Source of the DNA: Bacteroidia bacterium
Lineage (GTDB): Bacteria > Bacteroidota > Bacteroidia > B-17B0 > Aurantibacillaceae
Assembly (NCBI GenBank): GCA_025455485.1
Contig: JALOMJ010000011.1
Coordinates: 1-41,904, forward strand
Length of the DNA stretch: 41,904 nucleotides
Direction: 5' to 3'
The notes below the pieces were generated by a model. That model was not told where the DNA came from, searched no databases, and saw nothing but the letters and a program-made list of their open reading frames with translations. How positions within the stretch are numbered: position 1 is the stretch's first letter; the number at the start of each line of letters is the position of its first letter. Shown here one piece after another: positions 1-8,513 of the stretch. The position numbers were made by a program, and so were the translations under genes.

Positions 1-1353
1 GGCGATACCACCATGATGTACCCGAATTTTCCTGCGAAAAACAACACCACCAGAATAAAACTCAATATTTTTCCCTGCGCCTATTATGTGGATGTGGACG
101 GAGATAACAAAAAAGACCTGATTGCTACACCCAGTGCCTTTGGAAGTGAGAATTACAAAAGTGTTTGGTATTACAACAACAGCTCGGCAACATCAACCGT
201 CAATTTTCAATTTGTAAAAAACAATTTTTTGCAGGAGGAAATGATAGAAGTGGGACAAAATGCTTTTCCACTGATTATGGATGAAAACGCCGATGGCAAG
301 CCTGACCTGTTGTTGGGCACCTATGGGTTTTACACCGGCAACACTTTGGTGAGTCGGTTGACGCTTTACAGAAACATTGGTACAACGGCCCAACCCGTTT
401 TTTCTTTGATCACTCAGGATTACGCGGGAGTATCGGCCCAAAATTTATTTCACCTCATGCCTACGGCGGGAGATATTGACAACGATGGAGATCTGGACAT
501 TATTATGGGAAATTCTACCGGGCAAATTCACTGGCTCGAGAACACCGCAGGAGCGGGTAACCCTTGTAATTTTAGCATCTTCAAAAACAATCCCTTTGGC
601 TTCACCACCATTTCGGCTGAAGCAACGCCCCAACTTTACGACATGGATCAGGACGGGAAACTGGACCTGCTGATTGGCATGAAAAACGGCAGGATTGCCT
701 ACTACAAAAATACAGGAACAGCTTCTGTGCCCGGGTATAGTTTGATCAGCAATACTTTTGGAAATGTAAATGTTCAGGGCAATCCCAGCATTTATGGCAT
801 TGATGGGTATGCGGTGCCTTATTTTTTTAATGATGGTAACGGCACCAAACTTTTGGTAGGCTCCATCAGTGGTAATGTATTTTATTACGATGTGCCTGCG
901 AATGTTTCTCAGAATTTTGTGCTGATAAATGCCAGCGTGAACAATTATAATGAAGGGGCACAGGCTGCACCCTTTTTTGTAGATGTGAACAACGATGGCA
1001 AAAGGGATTTGTTTTTGGGAAATGCGGGTGGAGGATTGAGTTTTTTCTCTTCGGCCTCGCCTTTAGTGAGTTTGGCGGAGATGGATGGCCTGAGCCTGGA
1101 GCAAAAAGTTTCCCTGTTCCCCAATCCTTGCACAACACATTTGAACCTAAGTATTCAGGAACTTGAATTTGAAAAAGCCAAAGTAAAGGTATACGACATG
1201 AGTGGACGCGAATTACAAGAATCCATAGCCGTTTCAAACGAATTTACTGTGGATGTAAGCCAACTTCCTGCCGGACTTTATCTTTTGGCTGTACACCTAC
1301 AAAACAAGTCTACCCAACGAACCGTTTATAAAAAGTGCCTCAAGTCCGAATGA
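1..1353 (+). CDS. Secreted VCBS/FG-GAP repeat protein with T9SS sorting domain (5' end outside window)
   Basis: The frame is open from base 1, ahead of the first ATG at 13, so the true start and signal peptide lie outside the window. At least five Ca2+-loop motifs of the DxDxDGxxDL kind are visible (DVDGDNKKDL, DENADGKPDL, DIDNDGDLDI, DMDQDGKLDL, DVNNDGKRDL), each followed by beta-rich sequence, typical of VCBS/FG-GAP propeller blades. The last 80 or so residues form a T9SS type A sorting domain (LFPNP, then VYDMSGREL, then LPAGLYLLAV), so the protein is probably moved across the outer membrane and attached to the surface or released. Its stop overlaps the next start (ATGA), which points to translational coupling. 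The ligand is unknown. Confidence 0.88.
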   Translation, partial: GDTTMMYPNFPAKNNTTRIKLNIFPCAYYVDVDGDNKKDLIATPSAFGSENYKSVWYYNNSSATSTVNFQFVKNNFLQEEMIEVGQNAFPLIMDENADGKPDLLLGTYGFYTGNTLVSRLTLYRNIGTTAQPVFSLITQDYAGVSAQNLFHLMPTAGDIDNDGDLDIIMGNSTGQIHWLENTAGAGNPCNFSIFKNNPFGFTTISAEATPQLYDMDQDGKLDLLIGMKNGRIAYYKNTGTASVPGYSLISNTFGNVNVQGNPSIYGIDGYAVPYFFNDGNGTKLLVGSISGNVFYYDVPANVSQNFVLINASVNNYNEGAQAAPFFVDVNNDGKRDLFLGNAGGGLSFFSSASPLVSLAEMDGLSLEQKVSLFPNPCTTHLNLSIQELEFEKAKVKVYDMSGRELQESIAVSNEFTVDVSQLPAGLYLLAVHLQNKSTQRTVYKKCLKSE

Positions 1354-2822
1354 ACCGCCTTGCTGTTTATGGCTTTTTGTTTCTGCTGATGTCTGTTTCC
1401 TGCACCAAAACATCAGCGCCCCTGGTGTATGGCGATTACCCCACTGAAGTGGGTCGAATCATCACACAAAGTTGTGCGGTGCCGGGTTGTCATACTTCTC
1501 AAAGTGCTCAGGCCGCTGCAGGTTTGAATTTGGAAACCTGGCAAAGTTTATTCCAAGGCAGCAAAAGTGGATCATCGGTGATACCTTACAGCAGCAAGTT
1601 TTCTCCGCTTTGTTATTTTATCAATACCTATTCGGATTTGGGTTTACAAAACCAACCCGTGATGCCCCTCAACGGCACAGCCCTGAGCAAGGAAGAGGTG
1701 AAACGCATCATGAATTGGATTGATGCCGGTGCTGCTGATCAAAATGGAAAAGTGATGTGGGCGGAAAATCCCCAGCGAAAAAAACTCTACGCCGTGAATC
1801 AGGGTTGCGATGTGGTGACGGTGATTGATGCCGAAACGCGTTTGCCCATGCGTTACATAGAGGTGGGAACTAAAAGCGGCATTATTGAATCGCCACATCA
1901 GGTGAGGGTATCCCCTGACGGGAAGTATTGGTACGTGGTTTTTTTAAATAATAACGTTATGCAAAAGTTTTCCTGCGAAACCGACCAGAGTCTGGGCACG
2001 ATTCCATTGAGTCCCTTTGCGGCAGGCACTTCATCCAACACCGACGATGATGCGCTGGACTGGAACACCTTTGTGATTTCAAACGATAGCAAAAGGGCCT
2101 ATTGCGTATCGTGGACCCTGAACGGCAAAGTGACCGCGGTGGATCTCGAACAGCGTAAACTCCTGCATTATTTACCGGGTTTTCCGAACGCGCATGGTAT
2201 TTGTTTAAATGCTGCCGGTGATAAACTCTACGTTACCGCCCAAACCGGAAATTACATCACCGAGCTCGATACGGGCTTCAGTGTTAAGAAAGAACTCTCG
2301 CTTGAAAACGGAATTCCCTGGACTTCTTCTCCTTCGCTTGATCCCCACGACATCATTCTGAGTCCCGATGGTAATTCACTGGCCATTACCTGCCAGCGCT
2401 CCAATGAGCTGAGGCTGTTTAATCTTAATACACAATCTGTAAGCGCTATTGTGCCCACGGGGGTATATCCCCAGGAAGTGATTTATTCCCCTTCAAGCAA
2501 CCGTTATTTTGTGTCCTGCCCCAACGATACCCTTACGGTTCAGGGCGCGCATGGCATCATAAGTGTTATACATCCTGCTTCTTATGCCGTGCAACAGGTG
2601 AAATGCGGGTTTCAACCCCATGGCATAGCCAGCGATGAAAACAAAAAACTGCTTTACGTGTTGTCCAGAAACATTCTCAGTTCAGGCGTTCCTCCGCATC
2701 ACAGCAGCGCCTGCAGTGGAAGAAACGGTTTTATGAATTTTATTGACCTTAACAGCATGCAGGTGTTGCCCGAGAAATACGAACTCAGCGTTGACCCCTA
2801 CTTTATATCCCCCCGACCTTAA
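1350..2822 (+). CDS. Lipoprotein with CX4CH cytochrome c-like domain and YVTN-type beta-propeller
   Basis: I chose the ATG at 1350, which overlaps the previous stop as ATGA, over a GTG at 1335. It begins a lipoprotein signal with likely lipidated Cys18. Residues 42-48 read CAVPGCH, a CX4CH variant of the heme c motif. Met105-Pro106 in QPVMPLNG, followed by LSKEEVKRIMNWIDAGA, matches the usual distal-ligand helix of small cytochrome c domains. From about residue 140 to the end, repeats of the type LYAVNQGCDVVTVIDAET form a seven-bladed YVTN/lactonase-like propeller. It probably sits on the periplasmic or surface side as an electron-transfer or sensing lipoprotein. Heme attachment is inferred, because the spacing is not the common CX2CH. 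It shares one base with the next gene (TAATG). Confidence 0.85.
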   Translation: MNRLAVYGFLFLLMSVSCTKTSAPLVYGDYPTEVGRIITQSCAVPGCHTSQSAQAAAGLNLETWQSLFQGSKSGSSVIPYSSKFSPLCYFINTYSDLGLQNQPVMPLNGTALSKEEVKRIMNWIDAGAADQNGKVMWAENPQRKKLYAVNQGCDVVTVIDAETRLPMRYIEVGTKSGIIESPHQVRVSPDGKYWYVVFLNNNVMQKFSCETDQSLGTIPLSPFAAGTSSNTDDDALDWNTFVISNDSKRAYCVSWTLNGKVTAVDLEQRKLLHYLPGFPNAHGICLNAAGDKLYVTAQTGNYITELDTGFSVKKELSLENGIPWTSSPSLDPHDIILSPDGNSLAITCQRSNELRLFNLNTQSVSAIVPTGVYPQEVIYSPSSNRYFVSCPNDTLTVQGAHGIISVIHPASYAVQQVKCGFQPHGIASDENKKLLYVLSRNILSSGVPPHHSSACSGRNGFMNFIDLNSMQVLPEKYELSVDPYFISPRP

Positions 2823-3250
2823 TGTCAACAAACAACATCACCGAAGTCCTGCTCAACAAACAACCCCTTTTAATGTATGATGGGGAATGTGCTTTGTGCA
2901 ATCACCTGATACAGTTTTACCTCAGGCATGAGAAAAAACAGGAACTCAATTTTGTGCCTTTGGATTCGCCCACCGCTCTGGCATTGATAAAACATTTTGA
3001 ATTAAAAACCACCAAGGACAGCATGGTGCTGATAAGGGGTTACAATGCCTACATTAAATCCTGCGCGGCCTTGCGTTTGAGTGGGTACATGAAAGGGCTC
3101 TGGCCTTTGATGCAGGTGTTTCTCATCATTCCTCCGTTTTTGCGCAACCTGGTGTATGATTTTGTAGCCAAAAGGCGCATTAGGTGGTTTGGATTGCAGC
3201 AGGCCTGTATGAACATCAATGGCTTCAGAAAAGAGCGGTTTCTTAATTAA
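2822..3250 (+). CDS. DCC-family (DUF393) thiol-disulfide oxidoreductase-like protein
   Basis: The protein has 142 residues, the usual size for the family. The diagnostic motif DGECALC lies at residues 20-26, with Cys23 and Cys26 as the predicted redox pair, after a hydrophobic strand (LLMYD). The family is described as thioredoxin-like, but its substrates are mostly unknown. There is no signal peptide, so it is probably cytoplasmic. A hydrophobic stretch near residues 93-110 (LWPLMQVFLIIPPFL) is usual for the family. The start overlaps the stop of the cytochrome lipoprotein by one base, and its 3' end overlaps the convergent comF by 8 bases. A role in keeping heme-ligand cysteines reduced would fit the operon but is only inference. 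Confidence 0.85.
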   Translation: MSTNNITEVLLNKQPLLMYDGECALCNHLIQFYLRHEKKQELNFVPLDSPTALALIKHFELKTTKDSMVLIRGYNAYIKSCAALRLSGYMKGLWPLMQVFLIIPPFLRNLVYDFVAKRRIRWFGLQQACMNINGFRKERFLN

Positions 3251-3944
3251 AATTACCTGGCTTTGTAAAGGCAATGCAGGCCAAAGAAACCTTCACGCCT
3301 TCAAGGTGTTTAAAACATTGCCAGGCAGAATCGATGGTGGCACCGGTGGTAACAACATCATCAAGAAGTAACACGTGTTTGTTTTCAAAATTCGCCGGAG
3401 CAGGCAACTCAAAAATGCCTTCTACATTTTCCCAGCGCTGGTATTTTCTTTTGTGCGTTTGTGTAGAAGAGATTTTTGCACGCTGCAGGCTTTTGTTATC
3501 CATCGCTACTCCCATTACTTTTGAAAGACCTTTGGCAAATTCCTCGCTTTGGTTAAAACCCCTTTCCGCCAATTTTTTTGGATGGAGCGGTATGGGCACT
3601 ATAACATCAAACTCCAGCGGCAGTTCTGTGGCTCTAATTTCATTTCCAAGCCGCTCTCCTAAAAATACGGCCAGTTCTTTGTGTTTGTGGTATTTGATGG
3701 CGTGCACAAGACGCTGCACCTTTCCGCTTTTTTCAAACAAATACAAACACAGTGTTTTTTGCAAGGGCACCCGTCCACCCAACATACGATTCAAAGGGTT
3801 GTTGTCATTTAGGTGATAATTACTTTTTGGCAGGCTTAATTCACAGAGTTTGCAAATCATGGTCTCATGCCGGAACAGAAGCATCCCACATGCCTGACAG
3901 TGCCTCGGGTAAATTAATGACAAAAAATCGTTGATAAGTGCCAT
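3243..3944 (-). CDS. comF: ComF family phosphoribosyltransferase-like protein
   Basis: This is a full-length ComF/GntX family protein (233 aa). An N-terminal zinc-ribbon-like knuckle is formed by Cys16-x2-Cys19 and Cys31-x2-Cys34. The type I phosphoribosyltransferase core ends in the PRPP-binding loop LLLDDVVTTGAT at about residues 192-203, with the two acidic residues at 195-196. In competent bacteria ComF proteins act in DNA uptake at the cytoplasmic face; in many Bacteroidota the role is untested. RGFNQSEEFAKGL around residue 130 is also family-typical. It is convergent with the DCC gene and divergent from the coiled-coil protein at 3990. Confidence 0.92.
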   Translation of the reverse strand: MALINDFLSLIYPRHCQACGMLLFRHETMICKLCELSLPKSNYHLNDNNPLNRMLGGRVPLQKTLCLYLFEKSGKVQRLVHAIKYHKHKELAVFLGERLGNEIRATELPLEFDVIVPIPLHPKKLAERGFNQSEEFAKGLSKVMGVAMDNKSLQRAKISSTQTHKRKYQRWENVEGIFELPAPANFENKHVLLLDDVVTTGATIDSAWQCFKHLEGVKVSLACIAFTKPGNFN

Positions 3945-3976
3945 ACATTTTGTTCTAATTTACAACTTATTGGATT

Positions 3977-3984
3977 TACTTTTG
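3977..3984 (+). promoter_or_regulatory. Candidate -7 element TACTTTTG
   Basis: It matches the Bacteroidota -7 consensus TAnnTTTG exactly and ends 5 bases before the ATG at 3990. A TTTG at 3949-3952 could be the -33 element, but its 24-base spacing is longer than usual. If used, the transcript would have almost no leader. Confidence 0.45.
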
Positions 3985-3989
3985 CAAGC

Positions 3990-4910
3990 ATGGAAGAACA
4001 GGTACAGGAAAAACGCAAACAAAGGGGGTTAATATTATGGGCTATGGTGTTGCTGCTCATGGGCACAAATGCCTATGCTCTATGGCTGTACTGGAAAGAA
4101 AAAAACAAATTGGTAGAACAAAAAATCATCACTGAAAAGATATATGTGGAGCGTGATAATGTACAGGCTGATTTAATTGTTCTTCAAAAAGAATACGAAG
4201 AATTGCAAACCTCCGATGCAAAAATGCAGGTGGAAATTGAAGAGAAAAAAGCCAGGATAGCAGAGTTGATTGAGGAGGCCAAAAAACACAAAAACGATGC
4301 AAGAATTATTTCAGCACTGCGAAAAGAAACAGAAACGCTTCGCAGCATTATGATTGGCTACGTGCACACCATCGATTCATTAAACACCCTGAACATACAG
4401 CTCAAAGCGGAGAAGCAAACAGTGATTAAGAAATTGGGAGAAGAAAAGGAAAAACAAAATGTGCTGATCAAAGAGAAGGAAGAACTCAAATCGACCATCG
4501 CCAAAGGCTCGGTATTAAATTGTTTTAATGTGGTGGCCAAGGCGGTGTCGTTCAAAAAATCGGGCACCAAAGAAACCGAAACCAATAAAGCCAAGCGGGC
4601 TCAAAAAATCAAAGTGTCGTTTACTTTGGGTGAAAACAAAATCGCAAAAAAGGGAGAAAAAACAGTATACGTTCGGGTGATGACCCCGGATGGAAAAGAA
4701 ATGGCAAAAAGTTATGACGACTCTTATAAATTTAATTTTGATAACAGCAGCGGGTATTTTGCCGGAAAGGAAACACTGAATTACGCAAACGCTGAAATTG
4801 ATGGGGTAACGTATTGTGAAGGCATGGATGCGTTTGTGCCGGGCACATACATTATTGAGATTACCTGCGATGGAGTTGTGGTGGGCAATACAACTTTAAA
4901 GTTGGATTGA
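3990..4910 (+). CDS. Single-pass membrane protein with long coiled coil, unknown function
   Basis: I do not recognise a named family. A basic N-terminus (EKRKQR) precedes one transmembrane helix at about residues 14-35. A highly charged Glu/Lys heptad region follows at about 36-170 and is almost certainly coiled coil. The C-terminal region, about 185-306, looks beta-rich and globular (KVSFTLGENKIA, TVYVRVMTPDGKEMA, GTYIIEITCDG). With a basic N-terminus the C-terminal part is expected in the periplasm. It stands alone between the divergent comF and the convergent CBS gene. The layout resembles Bacteroidota cell-envelope or gliding-accessory proteins, but nothing in the sequence assigns a role. 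Confidence 0.82.
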   Translation: MEEQVQEKRKQRGLILWAMVLLLMGTNAYALWLYWKEKNKLVEQKIITEKIYVERDNVQADLIVLQKEYEELQTSDAKMQVEIEEKKARIAELIEEAKKHKNDARIISALRKETETLRSIMIGYVHTIDSLNTLNIQLKAEKQTVIKKLGEEKEKQNVLIKEKEELKSTIAKGSVLNCFNVVAKAVSFKKSGTKETETNKAKRAQKIKVSFTLGENKIAKKGEKTVYVRVMTPDGKEMAKSYDDSYKFNFDNSSGYFAGKETLNYANAEIDGVTYCEGMDAFVPGTYIIEITCDGVVVGNTTLKLD

Positions 4911-4939
4911 ACCAAATTGTAACCAAAGCCTAACAACGC

Positions 4940-5374
4940 TTATTGTCGCGTAATGTAATCCTGAAGGTTATCGATGATGTTTTTTTGTTCTTCAATGATG
5001 AATTTCACCAAATCACCGATAGATACTAAGCCTACCAATTGGTGATTGTCTAACACTGGCAAATAACGCACACCACCGGTCATTTTAGCCATACAATCTG
5101 AAATCATATCCTCAGAAGTAATGGTGCTTGGCTGGGTTTCCATAATTTCTTCAACAGTAATTTCACGCGAGGAGCGGCCTTTTACAATCACTTTACGGGT
5201 GTAATCCCTTTCGGTGAACAATCCTGCAAATTTTCCGTCCTTAACCACCAGCAGTGAGCCCAGATTTTTATCCACCATCAATTGAATGGCATCAAACACC
5301 AGCATGTCCGGAGGAATGGTGAAGAGATTTTTAGATTTTTGTTGAAGCAAATGCTTTACCTGTTTGCTGTTCAT
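4940..5374 (-). CDS. CBS domain pair protein
   Basis: This small protein (144 aa) consists almost only of two CBS domains, at about residues 17-70 and 78-132. CBS1 shows GSLLVVKDGKFAGLFTERDY and CBS2 shows RYLPVLDNHQLVGLVSIGDL, both with the typical strand, turn and helix. Tandem CBS pairs form Bateman modules that bind adenosyl ligands such as AMP, ATP or SAM. With no attached enzyme domain it probably regulates an unknown partner. A GGGAGG purine stretch sits 6 bases before the ATG, which is unusual here because most starts in the window lack a Shine-Dalgarno sequence. Confidence 0.93.
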   Translation of the reverse strand: MNSKQVKHLLQQKSKNLFTIPPDMLVFDAIQLMVDKNLGSLLVVKDGKFAGLFTERDYTRKVIVKGRSSREITVEEIMETQPSTITSEDMISDCMAKMTGGVRYLPVLDNHQLVGLVSIGDLVKFIIEEQKNIIDNLQDYITRQ

Positions 5375-5386
5375 GTTTACCTCCCG

Positions 5387-5406
5387 CTTAGTTTATTAGA
5401 ACTAAG
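5387..5406. repeat. Perfect 7-bp inverted repeat in the CBS gene leader
   Basis: CTTAGTT and AACTAAG flank a six-base loop (TATTAG). It lies between the candidate -7 element and the CBS start codon. A second perfect 6-bp inverted repeat, ACACTT-TGTC-AAGTGT, lies at 5421-5436 across the candidate -33 element. Either could be an operator or mRNA hairpin, and neither has a U-tract that would make it a terminator. Confidence 0.4.
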
Positions 5407-5432
5407 TTAAGCAATGCATTACACTTTGTCAA
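5402..5432 (-). promoter_or_regulatory. Candidate promoter for the CBS protein gene
   Basis: On the minus strand TTG (in TTGACA) is followed after 20 bases by TAACTTAG, one base off TAnnTTTG. The leader of about 25 bases would start within a perfect 7-bp inverted repeat (5387-5393 with 5400-5406) next to the purine-rich start region. Confidence 0.35.
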
Positions 5433-5505
5433 GTGTTAAAACCTGAACACCGTATAAAATAAGCTGCAATAGGGATAATAAAAGGTGTTACAACAACAGT
5501 CAGCC

Positions 5506-6555
5506 TTAAATAATCAGCATCACATCGCCGTAAGAGTAAAAGCGGTACTTTTCTTTAATGGCCTCTTTATAAGCTTTCATCACGAGGTCGTAACCACCAA
5601 ATGCACTTACCATCATCAGCAAGGTGCTTTCGGGCATATGAAAATTGGTAATCATGCTGTTGGCAATACTGAACTCATAGGGCGGAAAAATGAATTTGTT
5701 GGTCCAGCCTACATAAGGGTTTAAATGGCCTGTGGTAGAAACAGAGGTCTCAATACCGCGCATCACTGTAGTGCCTACCGCACACACTTTTTTCTTTTTA
5801 TCTTTTGCGGCATTTACAATTTTGCAGGTATCGCTGGAAATAAGCACCTCTTCGCTTTCGGTTTTGTGTTTGGTGAGGTCTTCCACTTCCACAGTACGGA
5901 AGGTACCAAGACCAATGTGTAAAGTCATGGGTGCAAACTGAACACCTTTGATTTCCAAACGTTTCAGTAATTCTCGGCTGAAATGCAAACCGGCGGTAGG
6001 GGCTGCTACTGCGCCCTCGTTTTTTGCAAATACGGTTTGGTAACGGTCAATATCTTCAGGTTCTGCAGCACGTTTAATGTATTTGGGAAGAGGTGTTTCG
6101 CCGAGGTCGTAAAGTATTTTTCTGAATTCCTCGTAACTTCCATCGTATAAAAAGCGAAGGGTGCGCCCTCTTGAGGTGGTGTTGTCAATTACTTCAGCAA
6201 CCAAGTTGTCGTTTTCGCCAAAATAAAGTTTGTTGCCAATACGAATTTTTCTGGCCGGATCTACCAAAACATCCCATAACCGGCTTTCGGCATTTAACTC
6301 ACGTAGAAGAAACACCTCTATTTTGGCCCCTGTTTTTTCTTTGTTGCCATACATTCTGGCCGGAAACACTTTGGTGTCGTTCAGTATCATCACGTCTCCG
6401 TCATCAAAATAATTGATGATGTCTTTGAATTTTTTGTGTGAAATTTTACCTGTTGCACGCTCCAGCACCATCATTCGGGCATCTTCGCGGTTTTTTGCAG
6501 GGTATTCTGCCAAAAGTTCCTTGGGCAGATTAAATTTAAACATCGATAACTTCAT
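5506..6555 (-). CDS. queA: S-adenosylmethionine:tRNA ribosyltransferase-isomerase
   Basis: QueA adds the ribosyl part of SAM to 7-aminomethyl-7-deazaguanine at the tRNA wobble base, forming epoxyqueuosine. The sequence is colinear with the family over 349 residues: start [19 protein letters not shown], then [22 protein letters not shown] [24 protein letters not shown] at about 185-200, and [10 protein letters not shown] followed by [11 protein letters not shown] and [12 protein letters not shown]. All the conserved blocks are present, so it should be active. I used the ATG at 6555 because MKLS matches the family N-terminus better than the internal ATG at 6543. No other queuosine gene is in the window. 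Confidence 0.97.
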   Translation of the reverse strand: MKLSMFKFNLPKELLAEYPAKNREDARMMVLERATGKISHKKFKDIINYFDDGDVMILNDTKVFPARMYGNKEKTGAKIEVFLLRELNAESRLWDVLVDPARKIRIGNKLYFGENDNLVAEVIDNTTSRGRTLRFLYDGSYEEFRKILYDLGETPLPKYIKRAAEPEDIDRYQTVFAKNEGAVAAPTAGLHFSRELLKRLEIKGVQFAPMTLHIGLGTFRTVEVEDLTKHKTESEEVLISSDTCKIVNAAKDKKKKVCAVGTTVMRGIETSVSTTGHLNPYVGWTNKFIFPPYEFSIANSMITNFHMPESTLLMMVSAFGGYDLVMKAYKEAIKEKYRFYSYGDVMLII

Positions 6556-6770
6556 AGCACGTTCTTGTTTCGTAAAAATCAGGCAGGTATTTCTGAAAAG
6601 CTTTGACCGGGAAGGGTAAATATCAGTACCGGAATCAAAAGAGTACTGATCAGGAAATAAATGTCATAATCTTACGGGATTAATTCGGCCGCAAAATTAA
6701 TATAATTTGAAGGCGAAGGGTAATAAATAATGCAAAAAACCCCATTTTTTAGACTTGACTGTGAAAACAC

Positions 6771-6803
6771 TTGATTTTTAAATACTTTTATGCGATACTT
6801 TAG
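6771..6803 (+). promoter_or_regulatory. Candidate promoter for the S41 protease gene
   Basis: TTG at 6771-6773 is followed after 22 bases by TACTTTAG (6796-6803), one base off TAnnTTTG. The ATG is 9 bases further on. It ends the longest intergenic gap in the window (6556-6812), in which I see nothing else. Confidence 0.35.
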
Positions 6804-6812
6804 CACTTTTCC

Positions 6813-8510
6813 ATGCCTTTTTTTAAAAAAATCCGTCTTTTTTCCCTGATTCTGCTTTTTGCCTTAAGTCTGGGTTTACTGTATTCTTTCTCAAGAGACT
6901 ATTTCGAAATCAGTAAAAACCTCGACATTTTCAATGCCATTTACCGCGAATTAAACATGTCTTATGTGGATGATACCCGACCCGGCAAATTAATGAAAAC
7001 AGGGATAGATGCCATGCTCAACTCGCTTGATCCCTACACGGTATATTTTACGGAAGATGATATTGAGGAATATAAATTTATTACCACCGGGGAATATGGG
7101 GGCATAGGGGCAAGTGTTATTGAAATTAAAGGCAAGTATTACGTGGATGAACCACGGGAAGGGTTTGCTGCTTTTAAGGCCGGCATAAGGGCAGGCGACA
7201 GAATTCTCTCCATTAACGGCAACAGTTTGGAAGGAAAGAATTACGACGCCATTTCAAAGCTTCTAAGAGGAAATGCCGGAACACCTGTTCGCCTGAAATT
7301 GCTTAAACCAAATGCCACCGCGCCTGTGGATGTAAATTTAACCAGAGAAGAAATTAAAAGTCCGGCTGTACCTTATTCTACGCTGCTGCCCGATGGTAAA
7401 ACGGGTATTATTAAACTCACTTCTTTTACCGAAAATTGCAGTGGGGAAGTAAAGGCCGCTTTGCTCGATCTCAAATCAAAAGGCTGTACCCGCCTGATTC
7501 TCGACCTTAGAGGTAACCCCGGCGGATTGCTGCACGAAGCAGTAAACATTGTGAATTTGTTTGTAGAAAAGGGTCAGGAAGTGGTGTATACAAAAGGCAG
7601 AGTTACGGAATGGGACCGTTCTTACTTAGCCGTGCACAACCCAGTGGATCTTCACATTCCATTGGTGGTGATGGTGGATGAAAACTCTGCATCAGCCTCA
7701 GAAATTGTGAGTGGTGCGCTGCAGGATTTAGACCGCGCCATTGTAATGGGAAAAAGAACATACGGAAAGGGACTGGTGCAACAAACCCGCGATTTGGTTT
7801 ACAATGCCAAGGTAAAAATTACTGTAGCCAAATACTATATTCCAAGCGGTCGCTGTGTTCAGGCTTTGGATTATTCGCACAAAGATGCAAGTGGGCGAGT
7901 TGAAAAGGTGCCGGATAGTTTGGTTACGGCGTTTAAAACAAAGGGTGGAAGAATAGTGTACGATGGTGCGGGAATTTCGCCTGATGTGCCGGTAAAAGAA
8001 ACTCCGCTGCAGGAGGGGATTGCCAATTTACAAAGCAAGTATTTCATTTTTAATTATGCCACACTTTACTCGGCAGGCCATTCCTCTCTGCGCGATAGTA
8101 CCCGGTTTGAAATGAACCATCAGGAATTTTTAGATTTTCTTAAGTATTTGCAAACAGAAGGGTTCTCTTATCAAACTACCCTGGAAGCTGAAATGGAAGA
8201 CATTAAGAAAAAGGCTACGGAAAACAACAGTTTTGAGTCCATACAAAATGAATACACTGTTTTTATGGAAAAATTAAAACAAGACAAAAGCAATGAGTTT
8301 GAAAACAGCGAAAAGCAAATTTGTCAGGCACTTTCTCAGGAAATTATCTCACGTTACTATTTTCAAAAGGGGCGATTGATTCACGCCATGCGAAACGATG
8401 CAGAGGTTACACAGGCCATTAATATGCTGCAAAACGAAGCTGAGTTTAAAGCCCTGCTTGGCCGTGTAGAAAAGCCAAATAAGCCGTTTAATGCATCGAA
8501 AAAGTTTTGA
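6813..8510 (+). CDS. S41 family C-terminal processing peptidase (PDZ, Ser/Lys protease)
   Basis: This is a carboxyl-terminal processing protease of the Tsp/CtpA type. An N-terminal transmembrane or signal-anchor helix at about residues 9-26 places the enzyme in the periplasm. A PDZ domain at about 93-168 has GGIGAS and the ligand-binding AGIRAGDRILSINGNS. The S41 core at about 185-360 has DLRGNPGGLL and NSASASE, with the predicted nucleophile Ser294, then TYGKGLVQ with the general base Lys319, exactly 25 residues later as in Tsp. A long helical C-terminal extension (about 400-565), rich in Lys and Glu, is usual in Bacteroidota members. Such proteases trim or degrade envelope proteins from the C-terminus. 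The stop is 3 bases from the convergent barrel gene. Confidence 0.95.
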   Translation: MPFFKKIRLFSLILLFALSLGLLYSFSRDYFEISKNLDIFNAIYRELNMSYVDDTRPGKLMKTGIDAMLNSLDPYTVYFTEDDIEEYKFITTGEYGGIGASVIEIKGKYYVDEPREGFAAFKAGIRAGDRILSINGNSLEGKNYDAISKLLRGNAGTPVRLKLLKPNATAPVDVNLTREEIKSPAVPYSTLLPDGKTGIIKLTSFTENCSGEVKAALLDLKSKGCTRLILDLRGNPGGLLHEAVNIVNLFVEKGQEVVYTKGRVTEWDRSYLAVHNPVDLHIPLVVMVDENSASASEIVSGALQDLDRAIVMGKRTYGKGLVQQTRDLVYNAKVKITVAKYYIPSGRCVQALDYSHKDASGRVEKVPDSLVTAFKTKGGRIVYDGAGISPDVPVKETPLQEGIANLQSKYFIFNYATLYSAGHSSLRDSTRFEMNHQEFLDFLKYLQTEGFSYQTTLEAEMEDIKKKATENNSFESIQNEYTVFMEKLKQDKSNEFENSEKQICQALSQEIISRYYFQKGRLIHAMRNDAEVTQAINMLQNEAEFKALLGRVEKPNKPFNASKKF

Positions 8511-8513
8511 TCC

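Noticed and set aside
866..1237. Minus-strand frame of 123 codons
   Set aside because: It is antisense to the C-terminal blades and sorting domain of the VCBS protein, whose motifs are unmistakable.
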